From assembly GCA_021846985.1 (NCBI GenBank), contig JAJZVX010000001.1, positions 330,355 through 394,354 on the forward strand: a stretch of 64,000 bases of DNA. Direction: 5' to 3'. The notes beneath the pieces were generated by a model that did no database searches, was not told the origin of the DNA, and saw only the letters and a program-made list of their open reading frames with translations. Made by a program: the position numbers and the translations under genes. Of this stretch, positions 35,802-45,167 are shown one piece after another. How positions within the stretch are numbered: position 1 is the first letter of the stretch; the number at the start of each line of letters is the position of its first letter. Origin of the DNA: Acidobacteriota bacterium. GTDB lineage: Bacteria > Acidobacteriota > Terriglobia > Terriglobales > Acidobacteriaceae.

Positions 35802-36539
35802 TCAGATGGATTGCACCGGAATCAAAGTGAGATCGTCAACAAGGCCGACTTCCTTTTGCACAAAGGGCTCGCCGTAGCGAACGCCGGCCAGCTTGCCGTA
35901 ATGGCGGGCCTCGGCAAAGGTGCGCTCGCGAATCTCTTCTTCGGGAACGAACAGACCGCCACCCGTGGGCTGGTTGGCAAACTGCGAGCGGTAGGCCATG
36001 AGGGCCAGATGGCGTTGCTCGATGAACGGAGTGATATCCACCACGAAACTGGGACGGACGTCGGCGTAGAGTGAGGCATAAATAATCTTGAAAGGCCGGT
36101 GGGGCGGATGGCCGGTTTCGATCCTGGCCAGACCCGCGAGGAAACAGGCATCGTAGCCAAGCGGCGCACAAGCGGCGTGATCGGGATGGCGTGCCTGCCA
36201 GTAAGGCAGGATGACGACGCGGGGGCGAAGGCTGCGCAGGACAGGGACCAGCGCCATTCGGTTTTCAAGAGTATTTTCGACGGCGCCATCGGGGAGTTGG
36301 AGGGCGCTGCGCCAGCCGACGCCGAGCTGCCGAGCGGCTTCGGCAGCCTCGCAGGCGCGTTCCTTGGCGGTGCCGCGGGTTCCGCTTTCACCTTGGGTGA
36401 GATCGAGAATGGCGGTGCGCAGGCCGCGGGCCGCCATGCGGAGCAGGGTGCCGCCGCAGGTCTGTTCCACGTCGTCGCGATGGGCGGCAATCGCCAGCAC
36501 ATCAGCCCGAAAGGAATCGTGTCCTGCGGCGTCTGTCAT
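35802..36539 (-). CDS. bshB1: BshB1-type N-acetylglucosaminyl-malate deacetylase
   Basis: 245 residues of the PIG-L/LmbE zinc deacetylase family with BshB1-specific strings: LDLTQGESGTRGT, LQLPDGAVENT, the metal motif RHPDHAACAPL and FVVDITPFI. The first metal motif reads AHRDD where the family has AHPDD; the ligands His and Asp are kept. BshB1 removes acetate from GlcNAc-malate in bacillithiol synthesis. bshA and bshC are not in the window. The ATG at 36539 is chosen; a GTG at 36542 is adjacent. It is 5 nt downstream of the lipoprotein gene. Confidence 0.85.
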   Translation of the reverse strand: MTDAAGHDSFRADVLAIAAHRDDVEQTCGGTLLRMAARGLRTAILDLTQGESGTRGTAKERACEAAEAARQLGVGWRSALQLPDGAVENTLENRMALVPVLRSLRPRVVILPYWQARHPDHAACAPLGYDACFLAGLARIETGHPPHRPFKIIYASLYADVRPSFVVDITPFIEQRHLALMAYRSQFANQPTGGGLFVPEEEIRERTFAEARHYGKLAGVRYGEPFVQKEVGLVDDLTLIPVQSI

Positions 36540-36544
36540 CACGG

Positions 36545-38065
36545 TCAGTAGACGGTGTTGTTATCGTCGTTGGTGCCGTCCATGTAGGCCACGTCCCAAG
36601 CCGTAGCGGTGACGGCGACGTACTTGTTGCTGATCGACGCGCCGTCGGTTGTGGAGTAGATGTACACCTGTCCTCCCTGCGCGACGTACACCTTATGCAG
36701 ACTGGTGACGGCGGCAATGCCTGTCAGATCGCCGATATATGGCTCGACCATGGTGACGGTATTGGTGGAGGTGTTGTACATGGTAAGGCAGCCGTAGCCT
36801 CCAGGGTAGACGGCTGGGTTGTTGAAGCGCTCACCGGCATTGCATTTGGTCATGCCGATCCAGAGGGTATTGTCGTCGGCGGCGATCATGCGGCTGGGGC
36901 CTCCCGGCGTGCCGTCGCTAATGGAGACGGGGTTGGGCGCCGCACCGGTGGAGGGGACGGTGGCATTACTGGACAGGTCGATGGCGGTGAGATAGCCGCC
37001 CCAATAGCCGTCCGGCATCAAGCGTTGACCCACGACATACATTCCCGAAGCGGCGATGTAGGCATTGCTGGCGCCGCCGGGGGTGGGAATGGTACAGGCG
37101 TTGGCCTGCCCTGCGGGAAGGCAGGCGGAGCCCAGAGCGGCATTGGTGGGAAGCTGGCCGGAACCCTGCCCGGGCAGATAGATAAGCGGGGCCACGGGCA
37201 CAAGCGAGACAGAGGAACTCGTACCTCCACACTCCGGGCCGCAATTCAAGACGTAGGCCGTGCCGCCGTCAGAAGAAAAGACGGCTTTGACGGGGCGATC
37301 AAAGACGAGCGGAGCGCCGTAATAATTGCCGGTGGAGTCGATGGAATCGGGGCTTTGCATCTGGAAGAGGCACCAGCCCGGCGCGGCGCGCGGCTCGCAG
37401 TCAACGGCAGCCTTGGGCCAGGTGGAAGGGCCTCCGGAGTAGGAGATGGTCTGTGCGGTGGTAAGCTTGTGCGGGTAGTAGACGTAATTGGAGTTCTGGA
37501 CGAAGACCAGGGCCGCCGAACCGCCGGGATTGACACTTACATGGTAGGCGCCGGGGAGGGCCAATTCGAAGCTGCCGCCTCCGGATGTCGAATCCACCAC
37601 GCTAAGGGATCCCGAAATGAGGCTGGTGCCCAGGATGTACGATTCATTCCGCGTCAGGAAAATACTGCTGTAGGCAAGGCCGTTGAGGCCGCTCTGGGCG
37701 CCACCAGTGGACTCGGTGGCGTAGTTGATAACATCGAGAGTCGAGTTGCCCGAGCTGTAGACCGCGCCAATCTCCTGCTCCGGCATGTTCTGAATGCTGA
37801 CGGGCATGGAGCCGCCGAAGCCGGGGATGGAGTAGGTCTGGTTGACGTTGTTGTACGCATAGCGCGTATCGTAAAAGGCGTCGACAAACACCATAGCGCC
37901 CGAAGTGGACGGGCTGGGGTTTTGCACGGCGATGAGGACGCGGTTTCTCAGCCCGCTGGGGGGGAGAGTGCGGCCCGCAAAATATGTAGTGGTACCACAA
38001 CCCGCCAGGGCAACTGCGACCACCAGTGCCAGGGCGGCGCTCAAGCAAAGACTTCTCTTCTTCAA
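36545..38065 (-). CDS. Secreted lipoprotein, beta-propeller-like, unknown function
   Basis: 506 residues. A lipoprotein signal ends in VALAGC. The mature part is rich in Ser/Gly/Thr and repeats short blocks of the type VLNCG, AYIAAS, VYVAQGG, which suggests a YVTN/NHL-like propeller; no catalytic motif is seen. Four Cys pairs (for example NCGPECGG, SACLPAGQANAC) suggest disulfides. The start is a TTG at 38065 (MKKRSLCL) preceded by GAGGTAAGAG. bshB1 follows after 5 nt; a functional link is not evident. Confidence 0.7.
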   Translation of the reverse strand: MKKRSLCLSAALALVVAVALAGCGTTTYFAGRTLPPSGLRNRVLIAVQNPSPSTSGAMVFVDAFYDTRYAYNNVNQTYSIPGFGGSMPVSIQNMPEQEIGAVYSSGNSTLDVINYATESTGGAQSGLNGLAYSSIFLTRNESYILGTSLISGSLSVVDSTSGGGSFELALPGAYHVSVNPGGSAALVFVQNSNYVYYPHKLTTAQTISYSGGPSTWPKAAVDCEPRAAPGWCLFQMQSPDSIDSTGNYYGAPLVFDRPVKAVFSSDGGTAYVLNCGPECGGTSSSVSLVPVAPLIYLPGQGSGQLPTNAALGSACLPAGQANACTIPTPGGASNAYIAASGMYVVGQRLMPDGYWGGYLTAIDLSSNATVPSTGAAPNPVSISDGTPGGPSRMIAADDNTLWIGMTKCNAGERFNNPAVYPGGYGCLTMYNTSTNTVTMVEPYIGDLTGIAAVTSLHKVYVAQGGQVYIYSTTDGASISNKYVAVTATAWDVAYMDGTNDDNNTVY

Positions 38066-38359
38066 AATCTCTTACCTCGACGAACAGTGCGGACTTGCCG
38101 CGGATAAAAGCAGAACCTGAGCATTGCCCCAGCCAGCCTGAAGCGAAGACATTTCCCCTGCCCTTGCCCAACAGCGGCTCCGCGGCTGCGAGGGCCTCAA
38201 GGGAAAGGTATGCAACTGAATCTGCAGTCTGTGGCGGCTACAGTTGTGCCAACTCCACTGGCGCAGGGCGGTCTGGGGCAAGTTTGCCCCAACCCCGTAA
38301 CGTTCGAAGTATAACAAAGCTGCCCGGCAGGCTGGCGCGGTGAGCCCGGGTGCCGTAGC

Positions 38360-40240
38360 ATGGCAACAGATATGCCGCAATTCGCCGACATCTTTACCGA
38401 ACGTCCCTTGCTCGCCGATGGAGCCATGGGAACCGTGCTGTATTCCCGCGGAATATTCATCAATCGCTGCTACGACGAGCTGAACCTCTCTGATCCCAGT
38501 CTGATTCTTTCCGTGCATGAGGAGTATCTGCAGGCGGGCGCAGAGATTCTGGAAACCAACACATTTGGCGCCAACCGCTTCCGCCTGTCTCGTCACGGCC
38601 TGGCGGCCAAGGTAACCGAGATCAACACGGCAGGTGTCCGCGTGGCCCGGCAGGCCGTGGAGCATCTGAAGGAAAAGCAGGCGGGCACCGCATGGGTAGC
38701 CGGAGCGGTGGGGCCGCTGGGCGTGCGTCTGGAACCGCTGGGCAAAACCGGGCTGGATGAGGCGCGCGCAGCGTTTGCCGAGCAAATAGGGGCGCTGGCC
38801 GGCGCCGGCGTGGATTTTCTGGTCATCGAGACGATGCCAGCGCTGAACGAAGCCCATGAGGCGCTGGAGGCGGCGCGGGAAGTGGCGCCGGAACTCCCCG
38901 TTCTGGTGATGGTGACCGTGGACGACGAGAGCAACTGCCTGGACGGCTCTTCGCCCGAGCAAGCCGCCGCGCTTCTGACCGAGTGGGGCGCGGGAGCAGT
39001 GGGAGTGAACTGCTCTACGGGGCCTGCCACGGTGCTGACGGCGATTGAGGCGATGCGCAAGACGACAACGCTTCCGCTGGCGGCTATGCCCAATGCGGGG
39101 ATGCCGCGAGCCGTGGAGGGCCGGAACATCTATCTGTGCTCGCCGGAGTATATGGCCAGCTTTGCGCGCAAGGCGATTCATGCGGGAGCGCAGGTGGTGG
39201 GCGGCTGCTGCGGCACCACGCCCAATCACATCCGCGCCATGCGTTCTGCCATGCGGGCCATCGACGCGCAGGCACAGGTGGAGGTTTCCGGCTCCGCTCC
39301 AGCCCTGAGCACGGAAACCCCGCCTGCTCCGCTGGGGGAGCGCTCACGCATCGGCTCGCTGCTCGATCAGGGCAAGTTCATCTCGCTGGTGGAAATTGTT
39401 CCGCCGCGAGGCATCAACTGCACCAAGGAGATCGAGGGCGCGCAACTGCTGACTCAACTCGGCGTTCATGCCATTAACGTGCCCGATTCGCCGCGGGCTT
39501 CGGCGCGCATGAGCGCGCAGAGCCTTTGCATTCAGATCCAGCAACTGACCGGCATCGAGACGGTGCTGCACTACACCTGCCGCGACCGGAACTTGCTGAG
39601 CATTCAATCCGATCTGCTGGGGGCTTCGTCCATAGGGTTGCGCAACATCCTGTGTCTGACGGGCGATCCGCCCAAGCTGGGCAACTATCCTGACGCCACG
39701 GCGGTCTTCGACGTGGACTCGATTGGGCTGGTGAATATTGTGCAGCGGCTGAACCATGGACTCGATATTGGTTCAAATCCGATTGGCGCCAGCACCAACT
39801 TCACCATCGGCGTGGCGGCCAATCCGGGCGTGCCCGACATTGAGCACGAGCTGCGGCGTTTCTTCTACAAGGTGGAAGCGGGGGCCGAATACGCCATCAC
39901 CCAACCCGTCTTCGACCTGCGCCTGCTGGAGTATTTTCTGGAGCGCATCAAGAACCACCGCATTCCCGTGATCGCCGGTATCTGGCCGCTCACCAGTCTG
40001 CGCAACGCGGAGTTCATGAAGAACGACCTGCGCGTGTCGATGCCAGAAGAGATCATGCTGCGCATGGCGCAGGCCGACACGGCCGATGCAGCGCGCCGGG
40101 AAGGCATTCTGATTGCCCAGGAGATGCTGGAGGCGGTGCGGCCGTATGTACAGGGAGTGCAGGTGAGCGCGCCGTTCGGCCGGTATAGCGCGGCCGCCGA
40201 GGTGATCGCAAGCGTGCTGCCGCCAGCCAAGACGGAGTAA
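38360..40240 (+). CDS. Bifunctional homocysteine S-methyltransferase / methylenetetrahydrofolate reductase
   Basis: 626 residues, two domains. Residues about 5-295 form a homocysteine S-methyltransferase barrel with LADGAMGTVLY and the zinc cysteines in GVNCST and GGCCGTT. Residues about 320-620 form an MTHFR barrel with SLVEIVPPRG, NVPDSPR, LTGDPPKLGNY and AEYAITQPVFD. This is the YitJ-type fusion: it reduces 5,10-methylene-THF and can methylate homocysteine without B12 (or uses a methyl donor such as S-methylmethionine). The ATG at 38360 has no clear binding site. The 294-nt upstream gap has a TGGGGCA/TGCCCCA hairpin at 38274-38291; I cannot assign a riboswitch class to it. xseB follows 5 nt after the stop. 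Confidence 0.92.
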   Translation: MATDMPQFADIFTERPLLADGAMGTVLYSRGIFINRCYDELNLSDPSLILSVHEEYLQAGAEILETNTFGANRFRLSRHGLAAKVTEINTAGVRVARQAVEHLKEKQAGTAWVAGAVGPLGVRLEPLGKTGLDEARAAFAEQIGALAGAGVDFLVIETMPALNEAHEALEAAREVAPELPVLVMVTVDDESNCLDGSSPEQAAALLTEWGAGAVGVNCSTGPATVLTAIEAMRKTTTLPLAAMPNAGMPRAVEGRNIYLCSPEYMASFARKAIHAGAQVVGGCCGTTPNHIRAMRSAMRAIDAQAQVEVSGSAPALSTETPPAPLGERSRIGSLLDQGKFISLVEIVPPRGINCTKEIEGAQLLTQLGVHAINVPDSPRASARMSAQSLCIQIQQLTGIETVLHYTCRDRNLLSIQSDLLGASSIGLRNILCLTGDPPKLGNYPDATAVFDVDSIGLVNIVQRLNHGLDIGSNPIGASTNFTIGVAANPGVPDIEHELRRFFYKVEAGAEYAITQPVFDLRLLEYFLERIKNHRIPVIAGIWPLTSLRNAEFMKNDLRVSMPEEIMLRMAQADTADAARREGILIAQEMLEAVRPYVQGVQVSAPFGRYSAAAEVIASVLPPAKTE

Positions 40241-40245
40241 AAGCC

Positions 40246-40470
40246 ATGCCCTCGTTTGAAGAGTCGCTCAAGAAACTGGAATCGATTGTGGACCAACTGG
40301 AGAAGGGCGATTTGGCTCTGGAGGAGTCACTCAACCTCTTCGAGGAGGGTGTGAACCTGTCGGCGGCCTGCAAGCAGGAGTTGGACGCGGCCGAGGGCAA
40401 GGTGCAGAAGCTGGTGAAGCAGCGCGATGGCACGATGAAGCCCGAGCCGTTTCTGACCGAAAAGCCCTGA
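40246..40470 (+). CDS. xseB: Exodeoxyribonuclease VII small subunit
   Basis: 74 residues matching XseB throughout: SFEESLKKLESIVDQLEKGDLALEES and LFEEGVNL. XseB is a helical hairpin that coats the XseA nuclease, which degrades single-stranded DNA to oligonucleotides. xseA is not in the window. It begins 5 nt after the methyltransferase/MTHFR gene. Confidence 0.93.
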   Translation: MPSFEESLKKLESIVDQLEKGDLALEESLNLFEEGVNLSAACKQELDAAEGKVQKLVKQRDGTMKPEPFLTEKP

Positions 40471-40531
40471 TGGAGCGGCCTCTGCCTGCATCCGGGCAGC
40501 GGGGGATCGCGGCGCGGGCAGAAGTTTTCCG

Positions 40532-41083
40532 TCAACGGTGTGGCGCGACCTGGAGTTTCATTCGCAACCAGGCCAGCATGGGCGGGCTGATGCGGGCAAA
40601 GTGCTCCAGTTCGAAGAGGGGCGCCACGGCATGCAGGCGGCTGCGCGAGGGCGCCGCGCCGGCACGAACGACCATGGCATCGGCCCGGCGGAGGAAGGCA
40701 GAAAAGGATGGCTTGCCCGGTACATTGGCATCCGGAGCGAGGACGGCAAGCGCGAGATCCTGACGGAGTTGGCTCAGGATGGAGTTTGACTCAAGGATCA
40801 GATGGGCGCCTGGACCGGTAGTTTTCCGCAGCGCGCGAAGCGGGATCCGCCCGTTTTTCTTAGCGACCAGCAGCGCGCGGCAAGCTCCGGCCTCGAGGTA
40901 GCGGGCAGTGTCGGTTTCCGGGCCCGCAGCCGTTTCTTCCCAGACGGGATCTGGCTTCCCATGGTCGTGATCCGTGACCTTGACCGCGGTCCAGCGGAAC
41001 TCAACGAGGGCGGCGATGAGACCGCAGACGAGCGTGGTTTTACCCACATGCTTGCCGCTGCCGCCGACGACGAGGATGGCCAT
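40532..41083 (-). CDS. MobB-like P-loop NTPase
   Basis: 183 residues. The N-terminus MAILVVGGSGKHVGKTTL has a Walker A motif, and AVKVTDHDHG resembles the Mg/nucleotide loop of MobB-type NTPases; ETDTARYLEAGA also fits that family. MobB binds GTP and assists molybdenum guanine dinucleotide synthesis, but no Mo-cofactor gene is nearby. It lies 5 nt downstream of lpxD in the lpxL-like/lpxD operon, so a different role is possible. Called by fold only. Confidence 0.65.
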   Translation of the reverse strand: MAILVVGGSGKHVGKTTLVCGLIAALVEFRWTAVKVTDHDHGKPDPVWEETAAGPETDTARYLEAGACRALLVAKKNGRIPLRALRKTTGPGAHLILESNSILSQLRQDLALAVLAPDANVPGKPSFSAFLRRADAMVVRAGAAPSRSRLHAVAPLFELEHFARISPPMLAWLRMKLQVAPHR

Positions 41084-41088
41084 GGCCG

Positions 41089-42120
41089 CTACTCCTGGCG
41101 ATTTTGCGGAGTTTTGCGCGCGCTCCTGGCCAGACGGCCCAGCACCGCCGTTTCGCGCATGACCTGCGCCAGGGGCCTGGCGGGGGTGCCAAAGAAGACC
41201 GTTCCCGGTTTCACTCCATCGTTGGTCAGTGTTTTGCCGTTGAAGACGCCGGATTGGCCGCCGAGAATCACTCCCGGTCCCACCGTGACGTGGTCGCCAA
41301 TGCCGACCTGGCCGGCGAGGATTGCGCCGTCACCCACCTTACTGGAGCCGGAGATTCCGGTGAGCGCGACCAGGATGACATTTTCCCCGATTTCGCAGTT
41401 ATGTCCAACGTGGACGAGGTTGTCAATTTTGGTTCCCCGGCCGATTCTGGTTTGCTGGAGGGCGCCGCGGTCCACGGTGGAGTTGGCGCCGATCTCGACA
41501 TCGTCCTCGATGAGCAACGTGCCTTGCTGGGGAAACTGCGTATAGGCGCCGGTTTCCGCGTCGCGCACGAAGCCGAACCCATCGGCTCCGAGCACAACGC
41601 CCGCGTGAAGAACAACGCGGTCTCCCAGTGTGGTTCCGGGATAAAGAACGACGCGGGGATGGATGAGGCAGTCGCGCCCGATGCACACGCCTTGGCCGAT
41701 GATGGCTCCGGCCTCGACGCGCGTTCCGGGTCCGATGGAAGCGCCGTTGCCAATGACGGCGCAGGGGCCGACGGAAACATCCGGAGGAAGGCTGACGCCA
41801 GCGCCGACCACCGCGGAGGGATGAATCCCGGTGGAAGATGGGCGGGGCGACAGGAGTCTGGCCGCGCGGGCGAACCAGAGACGCGGTTGGGGTGTTTCCA
41901 CGACGGCCATGGAAGCCGGATAAGAGGCCAGCATGCCGGCGCGGAGAACCACAGCCCCCGCCCGGCCAGTTACGGCATCGGCCGCCGCCGCGGAATCCTC
42001 AGCGAAGACAAGATCGGAAGGTCCGGCCAGAGCGGAGGCGTTGACCGCACGAATGAGAGCGTGCGCATGGCCGCAAACGAGCTTTCCTCCCAAAGCCTGG
42101 ATCAATTCACCCAGCGTCAT
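41089..42120 (-). CDS. lpxD: UDP-3-O-acylglucosamine N-acyltransferase LpxD
   Basis: 343 residues, usual length. An N-terminal uridine-binding domain (about 1-100) is followed by a left-handed beta-helix of hexapeptide repeats (about 100-290: [18 protein letters not shown] and so on), with the catalytic-His region [12 protein letters not shown]. It adds the second acyl chain to UDP-acyl-GlcN, the third step of lipid A synthesis, in the cytoplasm. AAGGGG 5 nt before the ATG at 42120. It follows the lpxL-like gene by 9 nt. This is direct evidence of an LPS-bearing outer membrane. Confidence 0.95.
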   Translation of the reverse strand: MTLGELIQALGGKLVCGHAHALIRAVNASALAGPSDLVFAEDSAAAADAVTGRAGAVVLRAGMLASYPASMAVVETPQPRLWFARAARLLSPRPSSTGIHPSAVVGAGVSLPPDVSVGPCAVIGNGASIGPGTRVEAGAIIGQGVCIGRDCLIHPRVVLYPGTTLGDRVVLHAGVVLGADGFGFVRDAETGAYTQFPQQGTLLIEDDVEIGANSTVDRGALQQTRIGRGTKIDNLVHVGHNCEIGENVILVALTGISGSSKVGDGAILAGQVGIGDHVTVGPGVILGGQSGVFNGKTLTNDGVKPGTVFFGTPARPLAQVMRETAVLGRLARSARKTPQNRQE

Positions 42121-42129
42121 GATTTCCCC

Positions 42130-43029
42130 TTAGTAAAGCGCCGGCTCGCCTGCCGGCCGGGTCTTCCAGCGGCGGTGAATCCAGAGCCACTGGTCAGGAT
42201 AGCGCCGAATCCAGGTTTCAATGGCGCTGGTGCAGGCTTGCGTAGCAGCGACGATGGCAGCTTGATCGGCCTTGGCGCGCGGGAAGTCAATCTCGGGGCC
42301 AAAGTGCAGGACATATCGGCGTCGATCGGCTTCCCACAGCATGAAGCCTGGCAATACGGCCGCGCCGGTCTTCAGAGCCACGCGGGCCAGGCCCGAAGCC
42401 GTGCAGGCAGGAAGGCCAAAGAAGTCAACGAAAATGCCTTGAGGCGGGGTCATGTTGGTGTCCATGAGAATTCCCACCGTCTCTCCGGCGCGCATAGCGC
42501 GCAGCAGGTCGCGGGCAAAGTCGTCTTTGTGCAGTACCCGGTTGCCGTGCCGGCAACGAATAGCATTGACAAAGGTATCGAGGCGGCGATTGTCGAGACG
42601 GCGGATGACCATCCCCATGGGATAGCCCATGAGAGAGTGATAAAAGCTGGAAAGCTCCCAAGCCCCAAGATGCCCGGTCGCCACCAGCACGCCTTTGCCG
42701 CGGGACTGTGCGGCCAGATAGTGTTCCAGCCCTTCGCAGCCGATCCAGTTGCGGGTGTTGCCAGCCGTGTAGCGGGACATACGGCAGAACTCGACAAGCT
42801 GCCAGCCCAGATGGCGAAAGACGCCGCGCAGGATGCTGGTTCTTGCCGGGGCAGAAAGCTCCGGATAGGCCAGTTCCAGGTTGTGCATCCCCACGCGTCT
42901 CAGGCGGCGGTGCAGGCCATAGACGGAGGAGGAAAGGAAGCCGGCAACCAGACGCGCCAAGGAGCGAGGCAAGACGCCAAGGAGGCCTGCCACGGCACGC
43001 ACCAACCAGTACTCGATCCTCTCGCGCAT
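42130..43029 (-). CDS. Lipid A late acyltransferase (LpxL/HtrB-like)
   Basis: 299 residues of the lysophospholipid acyltransferase family. The HX4E catalytic motif is in GHLGAWEL; VIRRLDN, MDTNMTPPQGIFVDFFG and PDQWLWIHRRWKTRP are typical of LpxL/LpxM enzymes. It transfers a secondary acyl chain to lipid A at the inner membrane. The ATG at 43029 gives MRERIEYW; the longer frame to 43137 lacks support. First gene of an operon with lpxD and the P-loop gene. Confidence 0.88.
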   Translation of the reverse strand: MRERIEYWLVRAVAGLLGVLPRSLARLVAGFLSSSVYGLHRRLRRVGMHNLELAYPELSAPARTSILRGVFRHLGWQLVEFCRMSRYTAGNTRNWIGCEGLEHYLAAQSRGKGVLVATGHLGAWELSSFYHSLMGYPMGMVIRRLDNRRLDTFVNAIRCRHGNRVLHKDDFARDLLRAMRAGETVGILMDTNMTPPQGIFVDFFGLPACTASGLARVALKTGAAVLPGFMLWEADRRRYVLHFGPEIDFPRAKADQAAIVAATQACTSAIETWIRRYPDQWLWIHRRWKTRPAGEPALY

Positions 43030-43140
43030 AGAAAGCGGCAAAGGACCAGTGTAACCGCTGCCGGCTGACTGCCGGGCGGATGAGCCGGGAGGCGAGGCGA
43101 ACTGGCACATTCGCCTCCCGGTAAACGCAACCCCCACGGG

Positions 43141-43833
43141 CTATTTGTGGTGCTTTGCGTCGACAAAGTAATGGGCGACGCTGCGTACGAATGGAACGGC
43201 TCCCGCGGGAACCGGCACATTGCCTTTGAGAATGGACTCGAAGGTGTGCGGCGCTCCGTAATAAAGCTCCGTATCCTCCTGGTTCTGGCTCACGCTGGTT
43301 CCGTCCAGGCTGATGCCGGCAAAGACGCCCTTGTTGCGCGAGTAGCTGAGGAGTTCGGCATTCAACTTCCAGTCGGTTGAGGCCTGCCCACTGCGCCCCA
43401 CGGGACCGGCTGCCGCCGAGGCGTCGCCTCCGATCTTGAACTTACTTTTCAGAAGATCCTGGAAGCCGCGATCGTTGACAGCGACCAGAACCAGATCGGT
43501 CGACTGCCCGCCAATCTGGAATCCGAACGAACCGCCCGCCATGCGAATAAACACAGGCGCGCTCCAGCCATGGCCGGTGCGGCAGGTGACGACGCCCTGG
43601 CCATATTGCACACCCCACACGAAGGCGCCCTTCTTCATGCCCGGAACAATGCCCACGCAGGTGGCATCTTCAAGGATGTCCATGGGAATGCTTTTGTCGG
43701 AGGTATCCATGATCTCCTTGAGGACCAACTGAGCCGAATCGATACGCGATTGGAGGTCCTCACGCGAGGACTTGGCAAATCCACTACAAGTCGCCATGAG
43801 ACAGAGACATACCACTGCAATCGTCTTCTTCAT
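43141..43833 (-). CDS. Secreted SYLF-domain (Ysc84-like) protein
   Basis: 230 residues: signal peptide ending near GFAKS, then a SYLF domain with CVGIVPGMKKGAFVWGVQYGQG, GFQIGGQSTDLV and the terminal LLSYSRNKGVFAGISLDG. SYLF domains bind phosphoinositides in eukaryotes; bacterial members are exported and of unknown role. AAAGGA precedes the ATG at 43833. The upstream gap is about 620 bp, so it probably has its own promoter. Confidence 0.88.
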   Translation of the reverse strand: MKKTIAVVCLCLMATCSGFAKSSREDLQSRIDSAQLVLKEIMDTSDKSIPMDILEDATCVGIVPGMKKGAFVWGVQYGQGVVTCRTGHGWSAPVFIRMAGGSFGFQIGGQSTDLVLVAVNDRGFQDLLKSKFKIGGDASAAAGPVGRSGQASTDWKLNAELLSYSRNKGVFAGISLDGTSVSQNQEDTELYYGAPHTFESILKGNVPVPAGAVPFVRSVAHYFVDAKHHK

Positions 43834-44456
43834 GTTTTTCCTTTCCACTGTATGACTAACGCTGGAATGCTTGGATGTTTTTCGCGTTTTTTCGTTGAAT
43901 CGCCTGATTGCGATTTTCTCGATTTTTGGAGAGGCTCGCTCAGCCTTGATGTGGGCACAGCCGCCACCTGGCGGGCTCTGGAAACAGCGTAACGCCTGGC
44001 GGACGATGATCGACCACGATCCTTCCTTGGGTATAGGGAATCAAAATCAACTCGCTGCCACTCGGATGACCCCCTGAAGGAATTCGGACGGCAATGCAGC
44101 TTCATAGGATTTGATGCAGGACAGGGTAGAGGAGTGGGCTCAAGCGCCGAAGCAAGAGCCACTTGTTTTCATTTTTCATGGTTTCGTAATGTGAATCACG
44201 GGAGGAGAAGCGCAGAGACCAGAGCGTGGAAATCCCAGCCATGGCGATATCGGCCGGGGATTGTGCAGGGCCGAAAGAAGAAAAAAGAGGAGTTCCCAGG
44301 CTTCATGGAAAACATGCTGCCTGGGAACTCCTTTCCCCAGATCTGCGTTGTTTCTATTAAGAAGTCTGTGGAAAAAGAGAAGTTAGAGCAAGATTACCTT
44401 AGGAGTGTGCATTTAAGTAACGCGTAAAGGTAACCTTGAAGCAGGAGGGATGACCG
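43834..44456. other. Intergenic region with a minus-strand terminator, no gene seen
   Basis: About 620 bp between the SYLF gene start and the LuxR-type gene end. Apart from the terminator at 44281-44331 it shows a weak hairpin TTACCTT/AAGGTAA (44394-44400 with 44427-44433). Short open frames here lack binding sites and have ordinary-looking noncoding composition, lower in GC than the neighbours. Confidence 0.55.
44281..44331 (-). terminator. Intrinsic terminator of the LuxR-type gene
   Basis: GGAGTTCCCAGGC (44289-44301) and GCCTGGGAACTCC (44319-44331) form a perfect 13-bp stem with a 17-nt loop. On the minus strand it is followed by CT and six T (44286-44281). It lies about 125 nt after the stop of the gene at 44457. 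Confidence 0.85.
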
Positions 44457-45167
44457 TCAGAAGTAGTGGTCCGTCTTGCAGTTCTCGACTTTGGGTGTGC
44501 TGCCGGCCGGCTGGTTGGGAACCAGCGAACCATGGAGGGCGCGCATGGAAAGCTCGATGCGATTATCGGCGCCGGCTTTGCGCATCAATCTGCCGACATG
44601 GGCCTTTACGGTGCGCTCCTCAATCCCCAATTGCTGGGCGATCTCGCGATTTGAGCGGGCCATGAGAATCAGATCGAGAACCTGCTGTTCCCGTTCTGTC
44701 AGATGGGTGGGTGCTGCGGCCAGCCCTTGACCTGGGAGATTGAGCAAGCGATCAATGAGGCGGGAGAGCAGACGGCGCGGAGCCCAGATGGAACCTTCCG
44801 TGACAACCTCGATGGCTCTGCGGACCGTTTCCGGACCGGCAGAGGAATCAAGATAGGCACGGGCACCGGCCACAATAGCGTCCATGACCAGGCTGTCGTT
44901 GCCTTCCGGACCGATCACGATGAGGCGAAGATTGGGCCGTGAGCGGCGAATGGTATCGAGCGTGGCGATTCCGTTGAGGGAGGAAAGCAGATCGACGACG
45001 AGATAGTCGAGGGAAGAGGTGGAAAGCAGATCATCCATGGTTCCCAAAACGGGGATCAACGGTGTGTGTCCTTTTTCGGGAGCTTCCTCAAAAACTGTAC
45101 GCAGCCCTTCCAGGCGAATGGGCTCGCCAACTACAAGTCCGATTTGGATTGGCGCAGGATGATGCAT
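44457..45167 (-). CDS. NarL/LuxR-type response regulator with degenerate receiver
   Basis: 236 residues: receiver-like domain (about 8-125) and a C-terminal LuxR helix-turn-helix (about 150-215) with LTEREQQVLDLI, NREIAQQLGIEERTVKAHV. The DNA-binding part is fully normal. In the receiver the acidic pair after strand 1 is Gly-Glu (LVVGEPIR), the phosphoacceptor Asp is kept in LVVDLLSS, and the conserved Lys is replaced (AYLDSSAGPE). Phosphorylation may be weak or absent. It is a lone gene with its own terminator and no adjacent kinase. Confidence 0.87.
   Translation of the reverse strand: MHHPAPIQIGLVVGEPIRLEGLRTVFEEAPEKGHTPLIPVLGTMDDLLSTSSLDYLVVDLLSSLNGIATLDTIRRSRPNLRLIVIGPEGNDSLVMDAIVAGARAYLDSSAGPETVRRAIEVVTEGSIWAPRRLLSRLIDRLLNLPGQGLAAAPTHLTEREQQVLDLILMARSNREIAQQLGIEERTVKAHVGRLMRKAGADNRIELSMRALHGSLVPNQPAGSTPKVENCKTDHYF

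Noticed and set aside
38066..38359. Possible riboswitch (SAM or cobalamin) before the methyltransferase/MTHFR gene
   Set aside because: Only a small TGGGGCA/TGCCCCA hairpin is visible. I could not find the conserved core of any SAM, SAH or B12 riboswitch class.
41104..43068. Plus-strand open frame of 654 codons
   Set aside because: Antisense to lpxD and the lpxL-like gene; no family pattern in its translation.
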